Positions 1-8,461 of a DNA stretch of 10,736 nucleotides are shown piece by piece. Every line of letters starts with the position of its first letter. Positions within the stretch are counted from its first letter, which is position 1. The notes under the pieces were generated by a model. That model was given only the letters and a program-made list of their open reading frames with translations. It was not told the origin of the DNA and did not search any database. The translations under genes and the position numbers were made by a program. Where the stretch lies: the NCBI GenBank assembly GCA_036393835.1, contig DASWGI010000119.1:1-10736 (forward strand). Direction: 5' to 3'. Source of the DNA: VBKO01 sp036393835. Lineage in GTDB: Bacteria > Myxococcota > Myxococcia > Myxococcales > 40CM-4-68-19.

Positions 1-1
1 G

Positions 2-604
2 CCGTGCTCGGAGACGCTCCTCCCGGTGCCCGCGGGATGCCCGCTCTGCGGCGAGCCCGGGGACGAGGCGCTCCTGCCCGCGCTGCGGCCGCGGCGCTGC
101 GCGCGGTGCCGCAAGGACCCACCTCCCTATGCCCGGGCGCAGGCGCCGTTCCTGCACGGCGGGGCGTTGTCCGAGGCCATCCACCGGCTCAAGTACGAAG
201 GACGCGAGGAGCTGGCGCGCCCGCTGGGCGCCCTCTTCGCCGGATGCGACCCGCCGCGGGCCGACGTGGTGTCCCCGATCCCGCTGCACGCGTCCCGCCT
301 GCGCGAGCGTGGCTACGACCAGGCGGCGCTGCTCGCGCGCGAGGCGGGGCGGCGCTTCGGGCTGCCCATGCGATCCCTCCTGGTCCGGGTGCGCCCGACG
401 CGGCAGCAGGTCGGCCTCGATCGGGCGCGCCGCGACCAGAACGTGCGCACAGCGTTCCGCGCGCTGCGCGGCGCCGCAGGCCTTCGCGTCTGCCTGGTCG
501 ACGACGTGCTCACGACCGGCGCGACGGCTGCGGAGGCGGCCCGCGCGCTGCTCTTCGCCGGCGCGATCCGCGTGGAAGTGCGGACGCTTGCGCGCGCGGC
601 ATAG
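2..604 (+). CDS. ComF family phosphoribosyltransferase-like protein, 5' end missing
   Basis: The reading frame is open from the first bases of the window, so the gene begins upstream; the in-frame GTG at 26 is probably internal. The visible part starts inside the N-terminal Cys-rich (zinc-ribbon-like) region: Cys codons at 5, a CPLCG motif at 38-52 and a CARC motif at 98-109. A ComF-type stretch follows (LKYEGREELARPLG, then PIPLHASRLRERGYDQA, with the usual RGfNQ replaced by RGYDQ). Near the C-terminus is the PRPP-binding loop VDDVLTTGAT (497-526), the hallmark of type I phosphoribosyltransferases. ComFC and GntX relatives are linked to DNA uptake and use of DNA as a nutrient; the exact reaction is not settled. 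The frame ends at TAG 602-604. Family assignment is firm; a role in competence here is only inferred from the family. Confidence 0.9.
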   Translation, partial: PCSETLLPVPAGCPLCGEPGDEALLPALRPRRCARCRKDPPPYARAQAPFLHGGALSEAIHRLKYEGREELARPLGALFAGCDPPRADVVSPIPLHASRLRERGYDQAALLAREAGRRFGLPMRSLLVRVRPTRQQVGLDRARRDQNVRTAFRALRGAAGLRVCLVDDVLTTGATAAEAARALLFAGAIRVEVRTLARAA

Positions 605-614
605 CGGAGGATGG

Positions 615-647
615 GCCGCCCGGCCGGGTAGCGGGCGGGCCGGCGGC
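615..647 (+). terminator. GC-rich hairpin after comF-like gene, possible terminator
   Basis: Ten pairs can form between 615-625 (one bulged C at 621) and 638-647, leaving a 12-base loop, eleven bases after the comF-like stop codon. No T-run follows, so it does not meet the usual intrinsic-terminator pattern. In such a GC-rich genome a hairpin this size can arise by chance. It may act as a weak or Rho-assisted terminator or mRNA 3' stabiliser. Confidence 0.3.
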
Positions 648-699
648 ACGCTAAGGAATGCTCCAGGGTGCCGGGCCGTTGCGGCTCTGACCCCTCTCC

Positions 700-704
700 A
701 GGAG
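700..704 (+). promoter_or_regulatory. Shine-Dalgarno sequence for the first DUF3857 gene
   Basis: AGGAG lies 4 bases before the ATG at 709. The spacing is short but the match is strong, and the encoded protein then begins directly with a signal peptide, which together settle this start. No convincing -35/-10 pair was recognised in the 605-699 spacer. Confidence 0.6.
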
Positions 705-708
705 CCCG

Positions 709-3700
709 ATGCCGAGCCGACTCGCCGCACTTGCCCTGCTCCTGCCCCTCGCCGCCACGGCGGCCACCGGCGACGAGCGGGCGGAGGCGCTGTCCGCCCG
801 GCTCGCGGGCGAGCTGGGGTCGGCGCGCGCGCTGCCCGACCTGTTCCGGCTCTACGAGCTGCGCGACGACGTGGCCGACCTGCCGGCCCTCGCGCGCCTG
901 TTCGACCGGATCGCTTCCGACCGCAAGGCGCGCGCCGACGTGCGCGCGGCGGCGCTCGAGCTGCGCGCCCAGCTCGCCGTGGCCCAGGGCCAGTTCCCGC
1001 AGGCGAGGTCGATCATCGAGCGCGCCGCCCCGGTGCGCACCTGGGCGGTGATCGGTCCTTTCGACAACGACGGGCGCACGGGGCTGCGCGCCGTCTACAG
1101 TCCCGAGACGGACGGCTACGACCCGGCGGCGAAGTATCCGGGGAAGGACCACGACGTCTCCTGGCGGACGCTCCCACCGCAGATGTTCCCGCTCGGATAC
1201 GTGGACCTGTCCTCGGCGGTGTGGCCGGCGCAGGACTCGGCCGTGTACGCCGCCACCGTGCTGCGCTCGCCGCGGGCGAGGACCGCGGTGCTGCACCTGG
1301 GCGCCAGCGGCGCCACCCGCCTGTGGGTGAACGGGAAGCTGGTGCGGGAGGACCCGGCCGTGCATCCCTCGCGCTGGGACCAGGCCGCCTTCGCCGTCGA
1401 GCTGCGCGCCGGCGACAACGCCGTGCTGCTGAAGGTCGCGCACGGGATCGGCAAGCCCGGCTTCTCGCTGCGGATCTGCGACGGGCGCGACGAGCCTCTG
1501 CGGGAGCTGGCGCGGTCCGCGCGGGCGCCGGACGGCGAGGGCGCGCGGGCCGCCGTGCAGGAGACCCCTGGCCGGAAGCCTTCGGTCCGCGTCCCCGACG
1601 CGCTGGGCGAGCTGCGCGAGGCTGCCCGGCAGGACCCCAAGGACGCGCGAGCCCAGGAAGACCTGGCGATCGTGCTCGCCTGGCGCAGGCCGGACGACGA
1701 AGGAGAGCGCCTGGCGCTGCACGCGCAGGAGCGGGCCTCCGAAGCCTCGCCGGGCGATCCGCAGATCGAGCTGCGGCTCTCCCGCTACGAGGACCGCGAC
1801 GGGAACCGCCGCCGCGCGGCGCTGGAGCGGGCGCTGGCTCGCGATCCCCAGGATTCCGCGGTGCTGGACGCGCTCGCCGGGCAGCGCCTCGAGCACGGCG
1901 ATCCGTGGGGCGCGGTGCGGCTCGCGGAGAAGGCACGCGCGGCCGCGCCCGGTGCGCTGCAGCCGGCCCTGACGCTCGCGCGCGCGCTCGAGGCGGTGGG
2001 CCTCACCGCGCGCGCTTCGCTGCTGCGGCTCGAGGCCGCGCGGCAGCATCCCGCCCTCCCGGCCGCGCGCCGGGCAGCCGCGAACGCGCAGCGGCGCTTG
2101 GGCCGCGCGGCCGAGTCCGAGGCCGAGCTGCGGGCGGCGCTCGCGGCGCGGTTCGACGACGCGGAGGCGCGCGGAGACCTGGCCGCGCTCCTGCTCGACC
2201 GGGGCGATCTCGACGGCGCGCTGCGCCTTTTGGGCGAGTCCATCTCGCTCGACCCCGCCTCGCCGTACACGCGCCTGCGCGCCGCCGAGTTGCTCTCGCA
2301 GAATGGTCGCGCCGCCGAGGCCGACCGCGCCTACGCCGAGCTGCTCGACCTCGCGCCGGACCGTCCCGACGTGCACGAGGCGATGGGGCGTCACCGCCTG
2401 CGCCAGCGCGACGACGCGGGCGCCCTGGCCGCGTTCACCCAGGCGCTGGCGCTCAAGCCGCAGAACCCTGCCCTGCGCGAGCTGATGCGCACCGTGCGTC
2501 CCGAGGAGCAGTACGCCGCGCCGTACCTCTACGACGCAGCCGCCCTCGCCAGGGCGCCCAGCGCGGCGGGCGGCGACGACCTGGAGATCCTGGCGGACCT
2601 CACCGTCACGCGGGTCTTCGCCAACGGCCTCTCCTCGCGGACGCGCCAGCTGGTGCTGCGCGCGCTCACCCAGCGCGGCGTGGACCAGTCGCGCTGGCAG
2701 TCGGTGCAGTACTCGCCGGACCGGCAGGTGGTGCGCATCGAGCGCGCCCGGATCGTGCGCAAGGACGGCACGGTGGTGGAGAGCCGGAGCGACGGCGAGC
2801 GCACCGTGAGCGAGCCCTGGTACGCGATGTACTACGACCTGCGCTCGCGCGTGGTGGGGTTCCCCCAGCTCGAGCCGGGCGACACGCTCGAGCTGGTGCA
2901 GCGGATCGACGACTCCGGCACCAACTTCTTCGCCGACTACTTCGGCGACTTCCAATACCTGCAAGGGTATTCGCGCAAGGGCATCGCGGACTACGTGCTC
3001 CTGGGCCCGCCCGGGCGCAGCTTCTACGCCGCGGCCACGCCGCTGCCCGGCCTCACCCACAAAGAGGGCACGCTCCCCGACGGCGGCACCTGGCAGCGCT
3101 GGACCGCGCGCGACGTGCCCCGGGTGGTGCCCGAGCCGTCGATGCCGGGCGCCAGCGACCTGCTCGCGTACGTGCACGTGTCCACCTACAAGGACTGGGA
3201 GAGCGTCGCGCGCTTCTACTGGGGCCTGGTGAAGGACCAGCTGCGCGTCACCGGGGAGGTCCGCGCCGCCGCCGAGGAAGCGGTGCGCGGCGTCCGGCAG
3301 GACGACGAGCAGGCGCGCATCCGCGCCGTGTACGACTACGTGGTCTCGCGGACGCGCTACGTGGCGCTCGAGTTCGGCATCCACAGCTTCAAGCCGTACC
3401 CGGTGGAGACCGTGCTCACCCGCCGCTTCGGCGACTGCAAGGACAAGGCGTCGCTCATGCACGCCATGCTCGAGGCGCTGGGGATCGATTCGCGGCTGGT
3501 CCTCCTGCGCACCCGCCGGATGGGCAATCTCGAAGAGGCGCCGGCCTCGCTCGCCGTGTTCGACCACGCCATCCTCTACGTCCCCAAGTACGAGCTGTAC
3601 CTGGACGGAACCGCCGAGTTCCATGGCTCGGCCGAGCTGCCTCCCGACGACCGCGGCGCCGAGGCCCTGGTCATCGAGCCGGACGGCACCGGGTCGCGGA

Positions 3701-4389
3701 TCCGGCGCACGCCCGACGCGCGCCCGGCCGACAACGTCGACGAGACGCGCGCCCGGCTCTCGCTGAGCGCGGACGGCAGCGCCACTCTCGACCTGACGGC
3801 GAGCGCGCGCGGCCCCTGGACGGCCGAGCTGCGCCGGACGTTCGAGTCGCCCGACGAGCGCCGCGCGCGCGCCGAGGAGCAGCTGGCGAGGGCGGCGTTC
3901 CCCGGCGTCAAGGTCACCGAGGTCGAGGTCTCGGACCCGCACGACATCGAGCGGCCGTTCACCGCGCGCTTCAAGGCGGACGCCCCGGCATTCGCCACGC
4001 TGTCCGCCGGCGCGCTGCGCTTCTCACCGTTCGGGCAGCAGCGCAGCTACGTCGAATCGTACGCGCAGCTCTCGCGGCGCGCGCTGCCGCAGCGCCTGCC
4101 CGCTCCGCAGCGCCTGACGGTGTCGGCGGAGGTCGAGCTGCCGCGCGGGTTCCGCGCCGCCCTGCCGCAGGACGCCTCGGAGGAAGCTCCCCAGGGGAGC
4201 TGGTCGATCAAGTACGCAGGCGGTGAGGGCAAGGTGACCGCGAGCCTCACGCTGGAGCTGAAGGGAGGCACGGTGGCGCCGCAGGAGTACGCGGCGTTCC
4301 GCGCGTTCCTGGGCAGGCTCGACCGGGCCCTGCTGCGCAAGGTCGAGGCGGCACCGCCCGCGCAGACCGCGGTGAACGAGGGCCGCTGA
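709..4389 (+). CDS. Exported TPR / DUF3857 / transglutaminase-like protein with intact catalytic triad
   Basis: This 1226-residue protein begins with a Sec signal peptide (hydrophobic residues 5-18, likely cleavage after ATA at 16-18), so it should act in the periplasm or at the outer membrane. Residues ~110-265 look like a beta-sandwich (PA14 or carbohydrate-binding style) opening with WAVIGPFDN (112-120). Residues ~297-595 are Ala/Leu-rich helical repeats resembling TPRs. DUF3857 starts near residue 625 and includes FPQLEPGDTLEL. A transglutaminase-core region (~865-985) carries FGDCKDKA with Cys910, FDHA with His953 and LDG with Asp966, the expected Cys-His-Asp triad. A beta-rich C-terminal domain (~1005-1215) follows, as is common after DUF3857 modules. 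The substrate is unknown; relatives may be proteases, transglutaminases or peptide-modifying enzymes. It is followed after 2 bases by a paralogous gene. The domain calls are from motif recognition; the beta-sandwich call is the least certain. Confidence 0.9.
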   Translation: MPSRLAALALLLPLAATAATGDERAEALSARLAGELGSARALPDLFRLYELRDDVADLPALARLFDRIASDRKARADVRAAALELRAQLAVAQGQFPQARSIIERAAPVRTWAVIGPFDNDGRTGLRAVYSPETDGYDPAAKYPGKDHDVSWRTLPPQMFPLGYVDLSSAVWPAQDSAVYAATVLRSPRARTAVLHLGASGATRLWVNGKLVREDPAVHPSRWDQAAFAVELRAGDNAVLLKVAHGIGKPGFSLRICDGRDEPLRELARSARAPDGEGARAAVQETPGRKPSVRVPDALGELREAARQDPKDARAQEDLAIVLAWRRPDDEGERLALHAQERASEASPGDPQIELRLSRYEDRDGNRRRAALERALARDPQDSAVLDALAGQRLEHGDPWGAVRLAEKARAAAPGALQPALTLARALEAVGLTARASLLRLEAARQHPALPAARRAAANAQRRLGRAAESEAELRAALAARFDDAEARGDLAALLLDRGDLDGALRLLGESISLDPASPYTRLRAAELLSQNGRAAEADRAYAELLDLAPDRPDVHEAMGRHRLRQRDDAGALAAFTQALALKPQNPALRELMRTVRPEEQYAAPYLYDAAALARAPSAAGGDDLEILADLTVTRVFANGLSSRTRQLVLRALTQRGVDQSRWQSVQYSPDRQVVRIERARIVRKDGTVVESRSDGERTVSEPWYAMYYDLRSRVVGFPQLEPGDTLELVQRIDDSGTNFFADYFGDFQYLQGYSRKGIADYVLLGPPGRSFYAAATPLPGLTHKEGTLPDGGTWQRWTARDVPRVVPEPSMPGASDLLAYVHVSTYKDWESVARFYWGLVKDQLRVTGEVRAAAEEAVRGVRQDDEQARIRAVYDYVVSRTRYVALEFGIHSFKPYPVETVLTRRFGDCKDKASLMHAMLEALGIDSRLVLLRTRRMGNLEEAPASLAVFDHAILYVPKYELYLDGTAEFHGSAELPPDDRGAEALVIEPDGTGSRIRRTPDARPADNVDETRARLSLSADGSATLDLTASARGPWTAELRRTFESPDERRARAEEQLARAAFPGVKVTEVEVSDPHDIERPFTARFKADAPAFATLSAGALRFSPFGQQRSYVESYAQLSRRALPQRLPAPQRLTVSAEVELPRGFRAALPQDASEEAPQGSWSIKYAGGEGKVTASLTLELKGGTVAPQEYAAFRAFLGRLDRALLRKVEAAPPAQTAVNEGR

Positions 4390-4394
4390 TCGTG
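4378..4394 (+). promoter_or_regulatory. Translational coupling junction with Shine-Dalgarno
   Basis: The TGA stop of the first DUF3857 gene (4387-4389) is only 2 bases before the GTG start at 4392. GAGGG at 4378-4382, inside the upstream coding sequence, lies 9 bases before that GTG and can serve as ribosome binding site. Terminating ribosomes could re-initiate here, which would keep the two paralogues at linked levels. Confidence 0.55.
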
Positions 4395-7300
4395 CATCGG
4401 CTCTCGCGTCCGGCCGCGCTGCTGGCCATCTCCGCGCTCGCGCTCGCCTGCGGGCACGCGGGCCGCGGCGCGGCGCCTCCGGCGAACGCGGAAGAGGAGG
4501 CGCATCGCCGCCTCGACGAGGCCGAGCGCGCGGCGCTCGCCGATCCGATCGCGGCGGCGCGGGCCGGCTGGCTCCGCTACCTGGTCGCCTCGGACGCTCC
4601 CGGGGCGGAGCAGCGGCTGCGCGCGGCCGCGCGGGACGGGAAGGACCGCGCGCGGGCGCTGGCCCTCTGCGGGCTGGCGGAGATCCTCGAGGACCGCCTC
4701 GACACGCAGCCGGCGGTCCGGGCGTGGATCGATGCGCTGCGGGCGGCACCGTCCGATCCCGTGGCGGAGCTCGCAGCGTCGAGGCTGCTCGACGTGCAGG
4801 GCGATTCGCGGGCGGTCGACGATGCCATCGTGGAAGCGGCGGAGCGCGCGCCGGACGGCCTTTTGCCGCGGGCGGCGCGCCTCCTGCGCGAGGCGGCGGC
4901 GCGATCGGCCTCTGCCCGCGTGGCCGAGGTGGGTCCGCGGGTCGAGGCGGAGGCGTGGCGACGGATGGGCGTGGTGCGCAACTGGCGCGTGGCCGGGCCC
5001 TTCGGGGCGCTGCGGCTGTTCGACCTTTCGCGCACACTGCCGCTGGACGGGCCGGCTCCCGCCACGGCGCCGGCGCAGGGTCCTGCGGGGCCCACGGGCT
5101 CGCGCGCGCTCGACTTCCCGGACGGGGACGTCGGCCTCGACCTGGAACCGTCCGACGGCGACGTCTTCTATGCCGCCAGCGATCTGCGCGTGGAGCGCGG
5201 CGGCGACTACCTCGCCTGGATCGAGGGTGCAGCCGCGCTCGAGCTGCGATTCGACGGCGTGGTCGCCCTCTCCCGCGTGCCCTATCCCCGCGAGATGCCG
5301 CGTGCGCAGACGGTCGCGGTGAGGCTCGCGCCGGGCACGCACCAGGCGCTGGTGCGGTGGAGCCGCGCCGAGGGGGCGCGGTTCCGGCTCACGCTGGTGC
5401 GCGCGGACGGCGCTCCCGCGGACTTCATCAGCGCCGCGCCCGCGGAGCTCGCCGGCGCGCGCCTCGAGGCGCCCTGCCCGCTGGGCCGAAGCTGCTTGGC
5501 CGTAGCAGCGTGGGCGGAACCCCCTTCGCTTCGGCGCATGACGGAGGAGCGCCTGCGCGAGGACGGCGGCGACCCGCTCGCGGCGTGGCTCCTCGCGCGG
5601 GCGGTGATCGGCGACGAGCGCGCGCCGGCGCGGGTGGCAGTGGATCGGGCCGTGGCGCTGAGCGCCTCCGGCGCGCCGGCCTTGCTGCTGCGCGCCCAGG
5701 AGGTGCTGCGCGACCCCGAGGTGCCGGATCGGCTCGGCCGGTCGCGCGCGCTGGTCGATCTGGCGCAAGCGGCGCGGAAGGACCCGCTGCTCTTGCGCGC
5801 CCGGCTCACCGCCGCGGCGTTGCAGCGCGACGCGGAACGGTACGACGACGCGGCGCAGGAGCTGCAGCAGGCCGAGGCGGCGCTGCGGCACCTGCACGAT
5901 GCGCCGGCGGGGCCCGCCGGCGTGAAAACCGCTGCGTTCGCGGCAGGTCCGTCACCCGCCGCCGCGGTGCCCGCGCGGTTGCAGCTCGCCCGCGCCCGGC
6001 TGCTCGACGCGCAGGGGAACGCCTCCGCGGCGCGCGCCGGCGTCGAATCGGCGCTGCGGGCCGACCCGGGCCGCTGCGACGCGCGATCGCTGCGCTACGA
6101 GCTGGCTCGGCGCGACGGCGGCCTTCCCGACCAGCAGAAGGCCGCCGAAGGGCTCCTCTCCTGCGGCGACGGGGCGTCCACCCTGGCCGGCCTGCTGCGC
6201 GACCGGCGGAACCTCCAGCGCGCGGAGGAATTGCTCGCGCTGCTCGCCGCCGCCCACCCGGCCCAGCCGTCGCGCCTGCACGCGCTCGCCGAGGTGCAGG
6301 GCGCGCGCAAGGAGGTGGGCGCCGCCGGGCGCACGCTGCGGCTGGCCGCCGCGCTGGTGCCGCGCAGCGCGGATCCGCTGCGCCGGCTCGCCGGCCTGCT
6401 CGAGGCGAGCGGAGATGCCCGCGGAGCGGACGAGGTGCGCGCGCGCGCCGTGGCGCTCGCGCCCGGGGACCTGGGCCTGCGGCGCCAGATCGCGCTCTCC
6501 CACGGCGAGAACGTGATGTCCTGGGCGGACCGCGACGGCCTGTCGCTGGCCCGCGATGCGAAGGTGAAGGTCCCGCCCGGGGCCTCCGCCGTCCGGCTCC
6601 TCGACCACGGCGCGGTGCAGATCTACCCTGATGGCGGCGCGGTCGAGCGGGTGCACACCGTCGTCCGCGTGCTCGACAAGAAGGGCGTCTCGCGATTCGG
6701 AGAGGCGCATCTCCCGCGCGACGCCGAGGTGCTGCACCTGCGCACCATCAAGCGGGACGGCCGCACGCTCGAGCCGGAGTCCATCCCGGAGAAGGAGGGC
6801 GTGACGCTGCCGGGCCTGGAGCCGGGCGACGCGATCGAGATCGACTACCTGCGCCCGATCGCTCCGCGGGGGCCGGAGCTGCCGGGGATCGCGCCGGGCG
6901 GGTTCTTCTTCCGCGACGAGCAGACGCCGATGCTCGAGAGCACCTACGAGGTGCGCGCGCCGGCGCGGCTGCCGCTGGAGGTGGACGCCCACAACACGGC
7001 CGCGCCGCCCATCGAGACCGTCGCGGGCGAGCAGCGCTTCCGGATGACGGCGCGCGACGTCGCGCCGCAGGAGCCCGAGCCGCACGAGCCGCTGGAGGCG
7101 GAGACGATGCCCTGGATCCAGCTGGGCTCGGGCGCCGGCCAGCGCGAGCTGGTGCGCTCGATCGCCGACTGGGCGCTCCTGCGCGGCCGGGCGGGCGGGG
7201 CCTCCGACGAGCTGGCCCGCGCCGCCGGGGGCGCGACGCCGCGCGAGCGTGCCCTTCGCATCCACGCCGCCGTGGCGCAGGCGGTGCGCGGGCGCTCGCA

Positions 7301-8276
7301 GGGATCGGACTTCTCGCTGCCCGCCGCGCACGTCCTCGCCCAGGGGCGCGGGAACCGCCTGCTGCCCCTCAAGGCAGCGCTGGCCTCCGCCGGCATCCCG
7401 AGCCACATCGTGCTGGTGCGCGGGTTCACCCAGGACCAGGCGCCCTACCGCTTCCCGCGGGGCGACGCGTACGGCTGGGCGTTGCTGCGCATCGACCTGC
7501 CCGACGGAGCGGCCTGGGTGGACCCGAGCTACCGCCTGGCCCCCTTCGATCGGCTGCCCCCGTTCCTGCGCGGGCAGGACGCGTGGGTGGTGCCGGAGCC
7601 CGGCGAGGAGCCCCAGCAGATCCGCACGCCGATAGGGCCTGCGGACGACGACCGCGAGGTGGCGCTGCAGCTTTCGCTCGACACGGCCGGGGCGGCGACG
7701 GGCAGCGGCCGGGACACGCACCTGGGCTTCGAGGCCGCCGGGCTGAAGGACGCGCTGGAGCGGTACGACGACACCCAGCGCAAGCAGGCCGTCGAGTCGA
7801 TGCTCGGTCGCGGGCTGCGCGGCGTGGAGCTGACCTCGCTCGCGGCCGAGGGCGAGGCGGACGTGGGAGGGGCGACTACGCTCGTGTACGGCCTGCGGGT
7901 GCAGCTGGCGCGGCGCGACGGAGCGCAGCTCTTCGTGCCGGCGTCGCTCTCGCCCCAGCGGCTGTCGCGCCGCTGGGTGCAGAAGGCGGAACGCGCGTTG
8001 CCGCTCCTGGTCGACTCGGTCGAGAAGCAGACCACGCGCGCCGAGATCGCGCTCCCCGCAGGCTTCCACCTGCGCGCGCCGCCCGCGCCCGTCGCGCTAC
8101 GCACCGCGTACGGAGAGTTCTCCTGGAGCGCGCGCGAGGAGCGCGGCAAGCTCGTCGTCGAGGAGTCGTTCGCGCTCCCGCAGCAGCGCGTCCCGCCCGC
8201 CCGCTACCGGGAGTTCGCCGACTTCGCCCGCCGCGTCGACGAGGCGGAGGAGCAAGAGCTGGTGCTGGCGCCCTAA
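4392..8276 (+). CDS. TPR / DUF3857 lipoprotein with degenerate transglutaminase fold (probable pseudoenzyme)
   Basis: This 1294-residue paralogue of the upstream protein starts at GTG with a lipoprotein-type signal: a hydrophobic stretch ending LALAC, Cys20 being the likely lipidated residue (the -3 position is Ala, so the lipobox is relaxed). Residues ~197-345 repeat the predicted beta-sandwich with WRVAGPF (198-204); ~450-705 are TPR-like helices; DUF3857 starts near 737 and contains LPGLEPGDAIEI, matching the LEPGD motif upstream. In the transglutaminase-like region (~945-1060) the GDCKDK site is replaced by QGRGNR (984-989), putting Arg at the Cys position; the F-D-H motif is replaced by AYGWA (1026-1030); only the Asp of WVDPSY (Asp1044) remains. 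The C-terminus keeps the P-x-x-Y-x-x-F-x-x-F-x-x-R-x-D pattern shared with the upstream protein. I infer an envelope-anchored scaffold, regulator or binding partner with no catalysis. The frame is intact, so this is not a decaying gene. Confidence 0.88.
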   Translation: MHRLSRPAALLAISALALACGHAGRGAAPPANAEEEAHRRLDEAERAALADPIAAARAGWLRYLVASDAPGAEQRLRAAARDGKDRARALALCGLAEILEDRLDTQPAVRAWIDALRAAPSDPVAELAASRLLDVQGDSRAVDDAIVEAAERAPDGLLPRAARLLREAAARSASARVAEVGPRVEAEAWRRMGVVRNWRVAGPFGALRLFDLSRTLPLDGPAPATAPAQGPAGPTGSRALDFPDGDVGLDLEPSDGDVFYAASDLRVERGGDYLAWIEGAAALELRFDGVVALSRVPYPREMPRAQTVAVRLAPGTHQALVRWSRAEGARFRLTLVRADGAPADFISAAPAELAGARLEAPCPLGRSCLAVAAWAEPPSLRRMTEERLREDGGDPLAAWLLARAVIGDERAPARVAVDRAVALSASGAPALLLRAQEVLRDPEVPDRLGRSRALVDLAQAARKDPLLLRARLTAAALQRDAERYDDAAQELQQAEAALRHLHDAPAGPAGVKTAAFAAGPSPAAAVPARLQLARARLLDAQGNASAARAGVESALRADPGRCDARSLRYELARRDGGLPDQQKAAEGLLSCGDGASTLAGLLRDRRNLQRAEELLALLAAAHPAQPSRLHALAEVQGARKEVGAAGRTLRLAAALVPRSADPLRRLAGLLEASGDARGADEVRARAVALAPGDLGLRRQIALSHGENVMSWADRDGLSLARDAKVKVPPGASAVRLLDHGAVQIYPDGGAVERVHTVVRVLDKKGVSRFGEAHLPRDAEVLHLRTIKRDGRTLEPESIPEKEGVTLPGLEPGDAIEIDYLRPIAPRGPELPGIAPGGFFFRDEQTPMLESTYEVRAPARLPLEVDAHNTAAPPIETVAGEQRFRMTARDVAPQEPEPHEPLEAETMPWIQLGSGAGQRELVRSIADWALLRGRAGGASDELARAAGGATPRERALRIHAAVAQAVRGRSQGSDFSLPAAHVLAQGRGNRLLPLKAALASAGIPSHIVLVRGFTQDQAPYRFPRGDAYGWALLRIDLPDGAAWVDPSYRLAPFDRLPPFLRGQDAWVVPEPGEEPQQIRTPIGPADDDREVALQLSLDTAGAATGSGRDTHLGFEAAGLKDALERYDDTQRKQAVESMLGRGLRGVELTSLAAEGEADVGGATTLVYGLRVQLARRDGAQLFVPASLSPQRLSRRWVQKAERALPLLVDSVEKQTTRAEIALPAGFHLRAPPAPVALRTAYGEFSWSAREERGKLVVEESFALPQQRVPPARYREFADFARRVDEAEEQELVLAP

Positions 8277-8440
8277 TGGACGCCGCGGCGCGGCCCGCAC
8301 AGGCTTCCGCTTAAGCCCTTGATGTAGCCCTCCTCGGCCACTGCTTTGCGCAAGAACTCCACCTTGTCGCACACTGGATCGGAGCGGAGTATCTCGTGGA
8401 TGACCGAGCGCTTCCAATTCCGACCGGTGAGCGGCGGGAG
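8273..8440 (-). pseudogene. Possible coding remnant on the minus strand
   Basis: About 55 codons can be read here, from LPPLTGRNWKR through VIHEILRSDP to EFLRKAVAEEGYIKGL, ending at TAG (complement of 8273-8275). The composition, with Trp, Asn, Ile, Phe, Tyr and Lys codons, looks like a real protein and unlike the Arg/Ala/Pro-rich shadow frames elsewhere, and the local GC is lower. No start codon with a ribosome binding site is evident, and extending upstream gives only a low-complexity Arg/Pro-rich shadow inside the next gene. It may be the tail of a lost gene, possibly a mobile-element fragment, with its last dozen codons out of frame. I do not recognise the family. Confidence 0.3.
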
Positions 8441-8446
8441 CTGCGG

Positions 8447-8461
8447 CCGCGATGGTCGCGG
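8447..8461 (+). repeat. Inverted repeat covering the annotated start codon
   Basis: CCGCGA (8447-8452) and TCGCGG (8456-8461) are perfect complements separated by TGG, so the A of the ATG at 8452 would be paired in mRNA. It could dampen initiation there, or it may mean the true start is further downstream. A 6-bp stem in this base composition is also compatible with chance. Confidence 0.3.

Noticed and set aside
313..3942. Very long (about 1200-codon) open frame on the minus strand opposite the comF-like and first DUF3857 genes
   Set aside because: Its translation is Arg/Gly/Val/Leu/His-rich with no recognisable motif, and it is the expected by-product of high GC at third positions in the real plus-strand genes.
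129..4226. Long plus-strand frame of about 1365 codons in another phase, spanning two genes
   Set aside because: The product is almost entirely Arg/Ala/Gly/Pro, runs through the comF-like stop and lacks any domain; the alternative frame carries clear family motifs.
4047..8069. Long minus-strand frames opposite the second DUF3857 gene (4047-5897 and 5952-8069)
   Set aside because: Low-complexity Arg/Ala/Gln/His-rich translations without start signals; shadows of the plus-strand gene.
8370..8440. Resemblance of the minus-strand NWKRSVIHEILRSDP stretch to the W-x-x-S-x-(I/V)-x-x-IL-x-(N/S)-P motif of large serine recombinases
   Set aside because: Similarity is short, the residues after it do not continue the recombinase pattern, and no other part of such a gene is present.
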